Shown piece by piece: positions 44,357 through 57,170 of a stretch of DNA of 64,000 bases. The notes under the pieces are model-generated. The model was not told the DNA's origin, ran no database searches, and saw only the letters and a program-made list of their open reading frames with translations. The DNA is taken from the NCBI RefSeq assembly GCF_963082495.1, contig NZ_CAUJAN010000002.1:399480-463479 (forward strand), written 5' to 3'. Both the position numbers and the translations under genes were made by a program. Positions within the stretch are counted from its first letter, which is position 1; each line of letters starts with the position of its first letter. The stretch is from Methanobrevibacter sp. V74. GTDB taxonomy: Archaea; Methanobacteriota; Methanobacteria; Methanobacteriales; Methanobacteriaceae.

Positions 44357-45304
44357 TTATAAGAATTGAGTTAATAACGCTTCAAGTTGTATTCTTGGAT
44401 TTGCTCCTTCTCTTATTCTAAAGTCACACTCGGCTATTGCTTCAATTAAATCCATGTAAATACTGGCATCCATTTTGCCCTCAACAACTCTTTTGGAAAC
44501 GTCTTGATAAATTTGAGTAACCATATCCTCGCCACTGGTTCCCTGTAAAACCATGGTCTCTCTTAGTATATTGCGGGCACTCATAAAGTCGCCCATTAAT
44601 GCTTTATTAATCATATTTCCAATATCTTGTGGTTTTGCTTTGGATACAACTTCATAAACTGCATCTTCATCTATAATCCCTTCATCAGATGCTGCAGCTT
44701 GCAAAACGTTAACGGCTTTCCTCATATCTCCTTCAGCAAAGTAAACAATGGATTCAAGTCCTTTATCATCTGCTTTAAATCCTTCACTTTCGCAAATGAA
44801 TTTTAAACGTTTCTTGATTTCTTCTCCTTTAATTGGAGCGAATCTGAATATTGCACATCTTGATTGAATTGGATCTATGATTTTTGATGAGTAGTTACAT
44901 GATAGTATAAATGAGGCGGTTTTTGTATACATTTCCATTTCACGTCTAAGTGCGTGTTGCGCATCTTTAGTCATGTTGTCGACTTCGTCTAGAAAGATTA
45001 TTCTGAATGGAGCACCAACAGGTTTCAATCTACAGAAATTTTTAATATGGTTTCTGACTGTTTCGATTCCTCTTGCATCAGATGCATTTAATTCCAAAAA
45101 GTTTTGCCTCCAGTATTCTCCAAGAATTGATTTGACTAAGGCTAAAGCGGTGGTTGTTTTACCAACGCCTGCAGGACCTGTAAACATTAGGTTGGGCATA
45201 CTTTCTTCACCTACATATTTTTCAAGTCTTGCTACGATTTGTTTTTGTCCTACTATGTCTTGTAATTTTTGTGGTCTATATTTTTCTACCCATGGTCCGC
45301 TCAT
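44357..45304 (-). CDS. rfcS: Replication factor C small subunit
   Basis: This 315-residue AAA+ ATPase is the repeated small subunit of the clamp loader. [17 protein letters not shown] is the RFC box II-type N terminus. Walker A is [13 protein letters not shown] near 40-52, Walker B is [10 protein letters not shown] near 103-112, and [12 protein letters not shown] near 143-154 has the SRC arginine-finger motif. No intein is present; the length is normal. AAAGGTGATTAA precedes the ATG, and the promoter lies in the 133-bp gap shared with the divergent htpX. Confidence 0.97.
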   Translation of the reverse strand: MSGPWVEKYRPQKLQDIVGQKQIVARLEKYVGEESMPNLMFTGPAGVGKTTTALALVKSILGEYWRQNFLELNASDARGIETVRNHIKNFCRLKPVGAPFRIIFLDEVDNMTKDAQHALRREMEMYTKTASFILSCNYSSKIIDPIQSRCAIFRFAPIKGEEIKKRLKFICESEGFKADDKGLESIVYFAEGDMRKAVNVLQAAASDEGIIDEDAVYEVVSKAKPQDIGNMINKALMGDFMSARNILRETMVLQGTSGEDMVTQIYQDVSKRVVEGKMDASIYMDLIEAIAECDFRIREGANPRIQLEALLTQFL

Positions 45305-45449
45305 TTAATCACCTTTTACTATAGTAACATTTATGTATTATGTAGTTAAATTATTTTTTGCTTAACTTTTTTATTATATAAAATCTAATTAATATATAAT
45401 TAAAGTGAGTATTTGAAAAGTATTTTTCAATCTCAATATGGTGTTAAAA

Positions 45450-46406
45450 ATGAAAGGTACATGGAAACTTAAATTAAGAATGTTATTGACCTCAGTATTC
45501 ATGTTTACAATTGTATATATTCTAATATCTCTTGTAGGTTGGTATTTGGGAATAAGTAGTTGGAAATTATATATGGGTGCGAGCTTAATAATTGTATTTT
45601 TACAGTATTGGTTTGGACCATCTCTTGTTAAACGTTCTATGAATGTGAGACCATTATCTGAAGCTGAAGCACCTCATATTCACCAAATGGTTCAGGAGTT
45701 AGCTGATGCAGCAGGCATTCCAAAACCCGAAATTGGGTTATCAGAAATCAACATCCCTAATGCATTTGCTTATGGTAGAACAAGTAGAAGCGGCCATATT
45801 GCAATCACACGTCCAATTTTAGGATTGCTTGACCGTGATGAGCTAAAAGCCGTACTTGGCCATGAAATGGGCCATATCAAACATAATGACATGGCAATAA
45901 CTGCAGCAGTAAGTGTTATTCCAATGATTTGCTATTATATTGCACTTTCCTTTTTGTTTTCAGGAGATAACAATAACAATGGAGGAGTTATTATTGGAGT
46001 TTTAGGTTATGTTTTCTATTTAATTGGCCAATTGCTAGTATTGTTCATCTCCAGAACTCGTGAATACTATGCTGATGAAGCAAGCGTTGAGTTTGGAAAC
46101 AGACCGGCAGCATTGGTATCAGCATTATATAAATTATCCTATGGCGCGGCAGGATGTGATAAGGACACCATAGCTGAAGTAAATACTAATCGTGCTTTCT
46201 TTGTAACTGATGTAAATAATGCACAACATGATATTACTGATTTCCAACAAATTGACTTTGATAATGATGGAACAGTATCTGATGAAGAGTTAAGGAGACT
46301 TGCAAACTCAGATATTAAAATTTCAAAAACTAATGGAGTCATGGAACTGTTCTCTACACATCCGGATTCACTTAAACGGGTTAAAAGGTTAGCGGAGTTA
46401 GAATAA
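45450..46406 (+). CDS. htpX: HtpX-type M48 membrane metalloprotease with an EF-hand-like loop
   Basis: The 318-residue protein has two N-terminal membrane helices (about 12-55), the zinc-protease motif LGHEMGHIKHND near 136-147 with the third ligand in TREYYADEASVEFG near 207-220, and a further pair of hydrophobic helices between. HtpX proteases degrade damaged membrane proteins. In the C-terminal part DFDNDGTVSDEE (about 269-280) is a canonical 12-residue EF-hand calcium loop, unusual for this family. ATG 45450 is preferred because GGTG lies upstream; ATG 45438 adds four residues. The stop overlaps the trmI start (TAATG). Confidence 0.9.
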   Translation: MKGTWKLKLRMLLTSVFMFTIVYILISLVGWYLGISSWKLYMGASLIIVFLQYWFGPSLVKRSMNVRPLSEAEAPHIHQMVQELADAAGIPKPEIGLSEINIPNAFAYGRTSRSGHIAITRPILGLLDRDELKAVLGHEMGHIKHNDMAITAAVSVIPMICYYIALSFLFSGDNNNNGGVIIGVLGYVFYLIGQLLVLFISRTREYYADEASVEFGNRPAALVSALYKLSYGAAGCDKDTIAEVNTNRAFFVTDVNNAQHDITDFQQIDFDNDGTVSDEELRRLANSDIKISKTNGVMELFSTHPDSLKRVKRLAELE

Positions 46407-47137
46407 TGAAGATGATTTTAGATGAACGTGGTAAAAAGCATATTTTAAAACATGGGGAGGAATTTCAAAGCGATTTGGGAATCGTCAAAGCCGATGTATT
46501 GGATAAAGCCGAAATTGGTGATGAAGTTAAAAGTCATTTGGACCACACATTTAAGATTGTAAAACCAACTATTAATGATTTTATAGATTTGATGGATAGG
46601 AGATGTTCAATTCTTATTAAAAAAGATATTGGTCAGGTCCTCGCCCATACTGGTTTAGGTGCTGGGGCACGTGTTGTCGATGCAGGAACCGGTGCAGGAG
46701 CCATTGCACTTAACTTTGGCAATGTTGTAGGGCCGGATGGGGAAGTATTTACTTATGAAATCAGAGAGGATTTTGCTGAAGTTGCAGGCAAGAATATTGA
46801 GAAATTTGGAATTGCCAACATTCATGTTAAAAATCAAAACATTAAAGATGGAATTGACGAAGACAATATAGATTTGATCTTTTTAGACCTTCCAAAACCG
46901 TTTGAAATATTTGAGGATGTAATGGAGTCTTTAAATGTCGGAGGATGGCTGGCGGTTTATGCACCTTATATCGATCAAGCCGAAACCGCATATCGTGTTG
47001 CTAAAAAATTAGGTTTCTATGATATTGACATTATTGAAACATTAGAGCGTGGTTTGGAAGTTAGACCTCAAGGTGTAAGGCCAAAGACCCGCATGGTTGG
47101 TCATAGCGGGTACATTGTATTTGCAAGAAAATTATAG
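46406..47137 (+). CDS. trmI: tRNA (adenine-N1)-methyltransferase, TrmI type (A57/A58)
   Basis: This 243-residue class I methyltransferase makes m1A in the T loop of tRNA; archaeal members modify positions 57 and 58. After an N-terminal beta domain (about 1-75) the SAM motif is VVDAGTGAGAIALNFG near 96-111, followed by YEIREDFAEVA and LIFLDLPKPFEI near 152-163, the DxxP catalytic motif. KTRMVGHSGYIVFARKL closes the fold. The start overlaps the htpX stop by one base, so translation is coupled. Downstream is a T-rich run at about 47176-47186. Confidence 0.92.
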   Translation: MKMILDERGKKHILKHGEEFQSDLGIVKADVLDKAEIGDEVKSHLDHTFKIVKPTINDFIDLMDRRCSILIKKDIGQVLAHTGLGAGARVVDAGTGAGAIALNFGNVVGPDGEVFTYEIREDFAEVAGKNIEKFGIANIHVKNQNIKDGIDEDNIDLIFLDLPKPFEIFEDVMESLNVGGWLAVYAPYIDQAETAYRVAKKLGFYDIDIIETLERGLEVRPQGVRPKTRMVGHSGYIVFARKL

Positions 47138-47242
47138 ATTATACTTTAATTGATTTTAGCTATAATCATTTTTACTATTTTTTTTTAATTTTAGCGATGA
47201 CTTTAATGCATATGATGCGATGGATATAAAAATAAAATAATT

Positions 47243-47254
47243 GGAATAAGTTAA

Positions 47255-47261
<7 letters not shown>
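47243..47261 (-). terminator. Hairpin at the end of leuS
   Basis: GGAATAA and TTATTCC form a perfect 7-bp stem across the leuS stop codon. T-rich sequence follows on the minus strand (A-rich on plus, 47228-47240). Confidence 0.4.
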
Positions 47262-50110
<2,849 letters not shown>

Positions 50111-50120
50111 TAAATCACCA

Positions 50121-50921
50121 TTAATTTATTGTTTTTTTAGGGCTTTCAGGAACTTTGCTTTTGTGCTGGTTCCTTATAACTTTATCAATTATCATATCAA
50201 CGTCATCAACCGGAATATCTAAATATTGAGCTATTTTGGTATTTATAACAAATTTTTCGGTGTATAAATGAAGAATTTGATCAAGTAACTCATAACTCAT
50301 TCCAATTTCCTCTTCATCAGTTTGATTATTCAACAATCCTGCACGTGGAGGCTTATTAATAATGTCTTGTGGAACATCCAGATATTCACTTAATTTGTAG
50401 ACATCGCTTTTATATAGCTCTCCAATTGGCTCAATGTCACATGCACCATCTCCATGTTTTGTAAAGTAACCAATAAGAATTTCGCTTTTATTGCCTGTTC
50501 CACTTACAAGATAATTTTTAGCATTTGCATAATAATAAATGATTGACATTCTGATTCTAGCCTTAAGGTTTCCGATTGCTAGTTTATTTTCTTCAAGCTG
50601 TGTCATGGATAGATATTCATTTAAAATGCTATCAATATCTATTTCTTCATGTTCTATACCTAAAATTTGTGTTATTTCTACACCATGAAGCTTATCTTCT
50701 GTTGGGGTTGTTGTAGATGGCATTAAAATTCCAAATACTTTATCTTTTCCTAATGCTTCACAAGCAAGGTATGCAACAAGTGTTGAATCAATTCCACCAC
50801 TTAAACCTATTACTATTCCATCAGTTTTAGATTCATCGACTTTGCCTTTAATGAATTTGATAATGTCGGTTTTTGTTTGTTCTACATTTAATTCTGGAAT
50901 TTTACTAATATTATCACCCAC
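50121..50921 (-). CDS. nadE: NAD+ synthetase (ammonia-dependent)
   Basis: This 266-residue enzyme amidates nicotinate adenine dinucleotide to NAD+. The N-type ATP-pyrophosphatase loop is [12 protein letters not shown] near 39-50. [37 protein letters not shown] near 135-175 holds the ATP and deamido-NAD contacts, and [20 protein letters not shown] follows. There is no glutaminase domain, so free ammonia is the likely nitrogen donor. AGGTGGGTGATAAT precedes the ATG region. It is the first gene of the nadE-leuS pair. Confidence 0.96.
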   Translation of the reverse strand: MGDNISKIPELNVEQTKTDIIKFIKGKVDESKTDGIVIGLSGGIDSTLVAYLACEALGKDKVFGILMPSTTTPTEDKLHGVEITQILGIEHEEIDIDSILNEYLSMTQLEENKLAIGNLKARIRMSIIYYYANAKNYLVSGTGNKSEILIGYFTKHGDGACDIEPIGELYKSDVYKLSEYLDVPQDIINKPPRAGLLNNQTDEEEIGMSYELLDQILHLYTEKFVINTKIAQYLDIPVDDVDMIIDKVIRNQHKSKVPESPKKTIN

Positions 50922-50994
50922 CTTCCAATCATTTATACACTAAATAATATGTACTTTTTAATTAATAATGGTTAGTATATAATGGGCTGTGCTT

Positions 50995-51214
50995 CTTTCA
51001 AAAACTTGTGTGATTTGAATTTTCACTAGTTTTTGAAAGAGATTGAAAATTCAAATTCCATCTAAACGTGATATAACACGCGTATTAATAATGATAATAA
51101 TTAAAAAATTTCATCAGGAAAAACCTTAAGTTTCTAGGAATGATTTTTAAACAGAATTATAAATTCAAAACTAATTTTCATCAAAAAATTTCAAATTAAC
51201 AAAGTTTTTGAAAG
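50995..51214. repeat. Element bounded by inverted 12-mers, possible MITE
   Basis: CTTTCAAAAACT at 50995-51006 is the exact reverse complement of AGTTTTTGAAAG at 51028-51039 and again at 51203-51214. The first pair can form a hairpin with 17-base arms and one mismatch. The outer pair bounds a 220-bp non-coding segment that includes the isolated IS end. This could be a miniature transposable element; no target duplication was identified. Confidence 0.4.
51100..51142 (+). mobile_element. Isolated right end of the IS4-family element seen at 16-1778
   Basis: The 24 bases at 51119-51142 match the right terminal inverted repeat at 1755-1778 with one mismatch. The match extends leftward (AATTAAAAAATTTCAT against AATAAAAAATTTCACA). 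No left end or transposase sequence is nearby, so this is a decayed or truncated copy. Confidence 0.7.
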
Positions 51215-51371
51215 AGTCATAATTTCGTATCTATTCGGATTTTTGACCGAAAAGTATATGTTACCTTATGAAAATAAATATAGTTACCAAAAGTTAGATT
51301 AATTTAAATCATATGCTTTTCATACTCATAAGCGGAACAATTTTATGAAAAAAATTTCATGAAAAAAGAGT

Positions 51372-51401
51372 GGTAAGTACACGAAAATCCGTGTACATAC
51401 C
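51372..51401. promoter_or_regulatory. Palindrome upstream of the Get3 gene
   Basis: GGTAAGTACACG at 51372-51383 and CGTGTACATACC at 51390-51401 are inverted repeats of 12 bases with one central mismatch. They lie about 30 bp before the TTG start. They could be an operator or an attenuating hairpin in the leader. Confidence 0.45.
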
Positions 51402-51432
51402 AAAAGTAAGTTTATTTAAGGAGGTAATTTAA

Positions 51433-52446
<1,014 letters not shown>

Positions 52447-52489
52447 AAATAAAAATAAGTTAAAATAATTAAATTATTTTAACTTTAAT

Positions 52490-52840
52490 TCAATCTTCTT
52501 TTTTAAAAAACCATTCACAAAATATTGCAAGTATTAATAATAAAATAGGTATTGATGAGAAAGTCCATTTCATAGGATTGAGAATTAAATCACATATTAC
52601 TGCGACTATGGTTATCACAATCAGTATTTGTGTGATTATATGATTTTTTTTGAAATTCTCAATTAATTCACGGTTAGGAGTTTTTATAAGCTGAATAATT
52701 GTATAGATTATCAATATTGCTGCAATTATCAGAAATAACCATGTGAATATCTTTTCATCACCAATGACTCCCTGTCCAAATATTAATATTACAAATACTA
52801 TGAAAAGTCCGGTAATCAATGTTTCAGGTTTCAAATCCAT
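52490..52840 (-). CDS. Small four-helix membrane protein, unknown function
   Basis: This 116-residue protein is mostly hydrophobic, with four predicted helices (about 8-25, 31-50, 68-86 and 92-110). It has a short charged loop (TPNRELIENFKKNHI) and a charged C terminus FFKKED. I do not recognise the family. ATG 52840 has GGATAAAA upstream. A decayed copy of the same gene lies immediately upstream on the same strand (52850-53010). It is convergent with the Get3 gene, with 43 bp between. Confidence 0.65.
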   Translation of the reverse strand: MDLKPETLITGLFIVFVILIFGQGVIGDEKIFTWLFLIIAAILIIYTIIQLIKTPNRELIENFKKNHIITQILIVITIVAVICDLILNPMKWTFSSIPILLLILAIFCEWFFKKED

Positions 52841-52849
52841 TTTATTTTA

Positions 52850-53010
52850 TCCTATTGTTTCATTTCTTTTTTAATATCCATTTACAAAATTTTGCAAGTA
52901 TCGTAATAGTTATTAATATTCAAACTATTATCAACACTAACTTTATAAATAAAGGGATTGCTTATGCAACATCCAATATTATAAATGTGTCAGGTTTAAA
53001 CGCTTCAATT
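52850..53010 (-). pseudogene. Decayed, internally deleted copy of the neighbouring membrane-protein gene
   Basis: Reading the minus strand gives EAFKPDTFIILDVA, stop, then a hydrophobic stretch with a second stop, and ITITILAKFCKWILKKK. Both ends match the intact neighbour (MDLKPETLITGL and LLLILAIFCEWFFKKED), while the middle is missing. In DNA, 52860-52900 aligns with 52495-52535 and 52963-52998 with 52795-52838. This is a tandem duplicate that has lost function. Confidence 0.65.
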
Positions 53011-53020
53011 AACTTTATTA

Positions 53021-55900
53021 TTATTGTTTCCAACTTTTATCCCAATATTTTGTTGGAACATTGAATGGTGTCCAATATTCTTCACTAAAATATTGATAAG
53101 TTTCTTCCTTGGTTAATTTTTTAACATTTCCTTTACTTATATATAATGCATCATTTCTGTTTAAGCTGCCGTCAGAATTGATTCCAACTTCTACATACTC
53201 ATAAGTACCATCGTTTTTTGGAATATTATAAAACTTTTTATTTTGCATATATCCATCTCTGGTGAATGTAATATGCTCATATGCATAATGCCAATCTTTT
53301 TTATCAACAAAATTATTTTTAACATAATTTCCTGCACTATGTATTCCCATCATCAATCCAACGGTAGTGGATAGAGTTAAAACGGCACTAGTAGTTACAA
53401 GTGTTGAAGCGATACTTGCAGTTACAGTACCAATCATAGATGCGGTAACAATTAAGGGATGGATTTTATTTAAAATATTCTTAATAATATTATTGCCTCC
53501 ACTATTTACTTTGTCCATAGTATTTCTAATTCCTTTAACAATGTCTTTAGGTATTATTCCAACACTACAACAATCGTTTGTTGTTGGAACTGCCGCTCCT
53601 TTATATGCGAAATCGCCATCGCTTAAAATAACATTAGCTACTCCGCTTGTTGAATTAATTATCATGGTTGAATTTTTACCATCTTCACATATAATATGAA
53701 AGATCTCTCTCATTTGAACAATGCTGAAATTATTAGCTTCAATGGATTCTAAAATGTTGTCTATTGAATTTGTAATATTGTCAATGTATCTCTCACCAAC
53801 TGGTGCTAAAACATAATTTTCAATATTTGGCAAGTAAACAGAATTCATTAACCTAAACATTTTTGTATTTTGACCATCTCCATTAACAGTCATGCCCATA
53901 TTGGCATTCAAAATATGTAAATAGGTATTATCTAAGTTAATGCCTCCAAGAATTGTAACTGCATTGTCCCGTTTCCAGTTTACATTAAATTCCTTTGCAT
54001 AGTTGTCAGCTATTTCATCTGCAAGCCACACGGTTTCAAGGGATGCTAAAAACATTCCATAAATATTCATAGCTCCGAATTTTGATAAATATTCTGAATT
54101 TCTGTCTGTCCATTTTTTTAAAATATTTTTTGTAATCTTTTCATTAATTATCGCATAACTTTGAAGTACTTCAAAACCTAAGCTTTGTCTATACTTTTGA
54201 TTGAGTCCATAACTAATTGCTTCTATTTTTTCAAGATTTTCTTCGCCGTTAATTATGAATTTGGTTATGATCTCTTCTTTTGAAGGATAACCAACAATTG
54301 ACTTTCCAAAATAGCTGAAGGTTGCATTTTCATTAGTGTTTGCAAATTTAATTAAATCAGTATTGTGGTTGGTTATTTCATCATAACTTTTATAGTTGAA
54401 GTCATATATGCTTTTTCCATAAAATTTAGCTAAATTGTATTTTAGACCTAATTCATCATATTGAACAGTATAAAAGTTAACTTTGGCTTTTATATGGTTA
54501 TTCTGGAGATATGTTATGGTTTCACTATAGCCCAGTCCTTTATCAATATAAATTCCAAATAAATCATCATTGGTTTCTGCATTGTTCCTATATTCGATAT
54601 TGGTGTGGTTAGCTGTTGAATAAATTAAAATGCCGTTGCCCTTTAAATTATTTTTATTAAAATCGCTTTTAGTGGCACTTCCATCAAAAGGAACTAAATG
54701 AGCTTTATAACCTATCACTACAGAATCAACACCAGGAATTGCTGATTTTGAGAATAGATATTCCTTTGTTTCATTAACCCGTATCGTGAAAAGTTCATTT
54801 TTAGGCATTCTTATAATTCCATCTAGGCCTGTTTTTATTGCATAAACAGAATTGTGAAAGACATAGGGATTGGTAACATTAACATAATTTGGAATTGATG
54901 TGATATGGCTAAATAAATCATGTTTAATTCCTTTATTAACAGTAATTTGGTTAGTGTTTTTCAATCCTTCATATTCTGTAGTTATTGAGTATTTTCCTTC
55001 TTTCAAGTCAATTATCTGTGTTGCAATGCCTTTGGAATTGCTTCTTGGAGTGTAAGTTTTGCCATTTATTTTTAATGTTACTTTTTTATTTGGAGAGCCT
55101 TTCCCGTTAGAATTTAAGACTTTAACACAAAATTTGCTTCCATCACTTTCATTCATTGTCAAGTCTGATGTTTCTAGAATTGTTTTAATCGTGATGGCTT
55201 TTTTAATTGTTTCTGATGTTTTGGAATTAATGGCAGAAATGCTATATTTTCCAGGTTTCAAATCAATATCTAGTTTTCCAACACCTTTGTTATCAGTTTT
55301 AACGGTGTAATCATTGTTATTTAATTTGAATTTCACAGATGTCTGTTTAAGAACTTTTCCTTTTTTGTCATAAAACTTTGAGCAGTATTTTGACTTGTTT
55401 TTATAGTATTTTGACAAATCACTACATTTTACTGTGCTTTTGATGGTTATAGTACTTTTAGCGTTTGCTTTTTTATATAATGGCGTTTCGTCAAATTTAG
55501 TTATGGCGCTATATTTTCCACTTTTCAAATTAAGATTTATAGATGCTTTGCCTTTTGAATTAGTTTTTTTAGTATAAGTTTTACCATCTATTGTAATCTT
55601 TACTTTGACCTTTTTAATTACCTTTTTTTTAGCATCTTTAAGTGTTACAGTAAATGCACTCCCATCTTTGTAATGCATTTTCACATCAGGAGCTTTAATG
55701 TTTACTTTTTGTTTACTTTTTGAGGTTAACATCTTATTGCTTGGTTCAAGTTGTTTTTCTTGAGAACTAATTTGGTTAAGTTCTTCATCTTCAATTGTTT
55801 TGTGCAATGTTTCATTATCAATATTTGCTGCCGAAGCAACTCCGATTAGTAAAAACAGTAATAAAATGAAACATATGGTGTTTAGTTTAATGTTCATCAT
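53021..55900 (-). CDS. Adhesin-like surface protein with N-terminal Ig-like repeats and unknown C-terminal region
   Basis: The 959-residue exported protein has a signal peptide (NTICFILLLFLLIGVASA). Three or four Ig-like repeats follow (about 65-330), each with the pattern G-K-x-Y-x-x-x-[ST]-N-S-K-G and a L-K-x-G-K-Y-S end. About 340-800 is a large region of unknown fold with several Asn-x-Ser/Thr sites. Two hydrophobic Ser/Thr/Ala-rich segments (about 825-870) and a 90-residue aromatic C terminus (YFSEEYWTPFNVPTKYWDKSW) complete it. A CC pair occurs near 780. ATG 55900 or 55897 follows AAAGGTAG. Such proteins are abundant in gut and rumen Methanobrevibacter and are thought to mediate attachment; the ligand is unknown. 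Confidence 0.8.
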   Translation of the reverse strand: MMNIKLNTICFILLLFLLIGVASAANIDNETLHKTIEDEELNQISSQEKQLEPSNKMLTSKSKQKVNIKAPDVKMHYKDGSAFTVTLKDAKKKVIKKVKVKITIDGKTYTKKTNSKGKASINLNLKSGKYSAITKFDETPLYKKANAKSTITIKSTVKCSDLSKYYKNKSKYCSKFYDKKGKVLKQTSVKFKLNNNDYTVKTDNKGVGKLDIDLKPGKYSISAINSKTSETIKKAITIKTILETSDLTMNESDGSKFCVKVLNSNGKGSPNKKVTLKINGKTYTPRSNSKGIATQIIDLKEGKYSITTEYEGLKNTNQITVNKGIKHDLFSHITSIPNYVNVTNPYVFHNSVYAIKTGLDGIIRMPKNELFTIRVNETKEYLFSKSAIPGVDSVVIGYKAHLVPFDGSATKSDFNKNNLKGNGILIYSTANHTNIEYRNNAETNDDLFGIYIDKGLGYSETITYLQNNHIKAKVNFYTVQYDELGLKYNLAKFYGKSIYDFNYKSYDEITNHNTDLIKFANTNENATFSYFGKSIVGYPSKEEIITKFIINGEENLEKIEAISYGLNQKYRQSLGFEVLQSYAIINEKITKNILKKWTDRNSEYLSKFGAMNIYGMFLASLETVWLADEIADNYAKEFNVNWKRDNAVTILGGINLDNTYLHILNANMGMTVNGDGQNTKMFRLMNSVYLPNIENYVLAPVGERYIDNITNSIDNILESIEANNFSIVQMREIFHIICEDGKNSTMIINSTSGVANVILSDGDFAYKGAAVPTTNDCCSVGIIPKDIVKGIRNTMDKVNSGGNNIIKNILNKIHPLIVTASMIGTVTASIASTLVTTSAVLTLSTTVGLMMGIHSAGNYVKNNFVDKKDWHYAYEHITFTRDGYMQNKKFYNIPKNDGTYEYVEVGINSDGSLNRNDALYISKGNVKKLTKEETYQYFSEEYWTPFNVPTKYWDKSWKQ

Positions 55901-56022
55901 ATCTACCTTTTGTCTTTTTTTTAACCCGACTGACAATTAATGTATGATATAATCGAACATATAAGCTTTGATTTTAAAATCAAATAGGAAAGAACTTTTA
56001 AAATGAATTTTTAAGGTTAATT

Positions 56023-56664
56023 TTATTCATTAATTAGCATAATGCACATATAGGTAAATTCACTTTGAGCAATATCTTCTAATGTTGCTGAAACAATTTT
56101 TTCATCAGGATAACTTAAACGTTCACAAACTACAACTTCACGGTCTTTTTCAACACCATTGTCAAGTAAGAATTGTGCCATGTCTTTAACTTTACGGGAA
56201 GGCAGTGCAATAGTTTTTTTACCATTATTAATCACAGGCAAGATGTCTTCTATATTTTCCCTGCCATGGAAAGTCATTACATTAGCGTCGTCCCATTGAA
56301 TGTGGCATTTTGCAGCTGCAAGCTGAAGAGAACTAATTCCGGGAATTACTTCAATACTGTTTTTTGGGAAATTTTTTTCACCCGAAATTCTTAAAACGGT
56401 ATTTAAAACTCCTGAAAAACCAGGATCTCCAGTTGATAATATGGATACGATATTTCCTTCAACTGCAAGTTCAACACCTTTTTCTAATGTATCTAATAAT
56501 TCTTTAACATTAAATGCAAGTTTTCCCGGTGCATCATCAAATAAATCAATAGCACGTGTGCTTCCAACAGTATAATCACTCATTTTAACAGTATCTATGG
56601 CCTTTTTTGTTAAATATTCGCTAGATCCAGGACCAATGCCAACAATATAAATTTTACCAGTCAT
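56023..56664 (-). CDS. cbiE: Cobalt-precorrin-7 (C5)-methyltransferase
   Basis: This 213-residue SAM-dependent tetrapyrrole methyltransferase methylates C5 in the anaerobic corrin pathway. The family core is KIYIVGIGPGSSEYLTKKA near 3-21, VSILSTGDPGFSGVL near 75-90, VIPGISSLQLAAAKCHIQWDDANVMTFHG near 108-136, and a C-terminal AALPSRK-like segment (TIALPSRKVKDMA). There is no fused CbiT decarboxylase domain. ATG 56664 starts 1 base after the HxlR stop, so regulator and enzyme are co-transcribed. An alternative start four codons upstream would overlap that gene. Confidence 0.92.
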   Translation of the reverse strand: MTGKIYIVGIGPGSSEYLTKKAIDTVKMSDYTVGSTRAIDLFDDAPGKLAFNVKELLDTLEKGVELAVEGNIVSILSTGDPGFSGVLNTVLRISGEKNFPKNSIEVIPGISSLQLAAAKCHIQWDDANVMTFHGRENIEDILPVINNGKKTIALPSRKVKDMAQFLLDNGVEKDREVVVCERLSYPDEKIVSATLEDIAQSEFTYMCIMLINE

Positions 56665-56665
56665 T

Positions 56666-57043
56666 TTAATCATCAATTTTCAAAGTTTCTCTAAAAGTTT
56701 CTTTTAATCCGTTAAGAGTTTCATTTGAATAGTTTTTATCTTTTTCACTATTTAATGTAAACATGGCTAATTCATAGATAATTTTATTCATGGATTGACC
56801 GTAATCAGTTAAATAATACTCTGTAGTAACAGGGCTTGTGTTCAATACTTTTTTCTCAATTAATCCATTTTCTTCTAACTCTTTTAGACAATTTGATAAA
56901 ACTTTATTGCTTAAGTTAGGTTTGTCCTCTTTAAATTCTTTAAAATGTTTTTTACCAAAAAACATGTCACGAATAATTTGTATGCTCCATTTTTTACTAA
57001 TTAAGCTTAAAGTTCTATCAACTGGGCAAATTGTTTTTTGCAT
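56666..57043 (-). CDS. HxlR-family winged-helix regulator
   Basis: This 125-residue HxlR-type regulator has ISKKWSIQIIRDMFFGKKHFKEF near 15-37, LSNKVLSNCLKELEENGLIEKK near 44-65 and VTTEYYLTDYGQSM near 71-84, the family wing. Cys6 in TICPVDRTL matches the N-terminal cysteine used by many HxlR proteins to sense disulfide, aldehyde or oxidative stress. TTTTATATAA lies about 25-32 bases before the ATG, which implies a leaderless message. It is divergent from the macrodomain-sirtuin pair and shares a 127-bp control region with it. Confidence 0.9.
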   Translation of the reverse strand: MQKTICPVDRTLSLISKKWSIQIIRDMFFGKKHFKEFKEDKPNLSNKVLSNCLKELEENGLIEKKVLNTSPVTTEYYLTDYGQSMNKIIYELAMFTLNSEKDKNYSNETLNGLKETFRETLKIDD

Positions 57044-57100
57044 ATTTAAAAATATATTAAATTATTATATAAAAGGTTATTTTTTTTATTATTAATTTGT

Positions 57101-57136
57101 AGTTACTTTTTCGTAACTCAGTTTCTTAAAAGTTAC
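57101..57136. promoter_or_regulatory. Probable HxlR operator: three AGTTAC half-sites
   Basis: AGTTAC-TTTTTC-GTAACT at 57101-57118 is a perfect palindrome, and a third half-site AGTTAC lies at 57131-57136. The array sits between the TATA boxes of the regulator (about 57064-57075) and of the macrodomain gene (57144-57152). This position suits control of both promoters by the adjacent HxlR dimer. Confidence 0.6.
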
Positions 57137-57170
57137 AAAAATTATTTAAATACTTTCATTAAATTTATAA

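Larger units (their letters stand above)
50922..51432. other. Repeat-rich intergenic region between nadE and the Get3 gene
   Basis: The 511 bp have no credible coding frame. They contain three copies of the 12-mer AGTTTTTGAAAG (one inverted), one isolated IS end, a short palindrome ATGAAA-AAAA-TTTCAT near 51345-51361, two copies of a TACCAAAAGT-A/T-AG motif (about 51284 and 51399), and a strong palindrome before the Get3 gene. These are listed separately. Confidence 0.6.

Noticed and set aside
52819-53064. 81-codon plus-strand hydrophobic frame
   Set aside because: It lies antisense to the decayed membrane-protein copy and the adhesin 3' end. Its hydrophobicity is a by-product of AT-rich complement.
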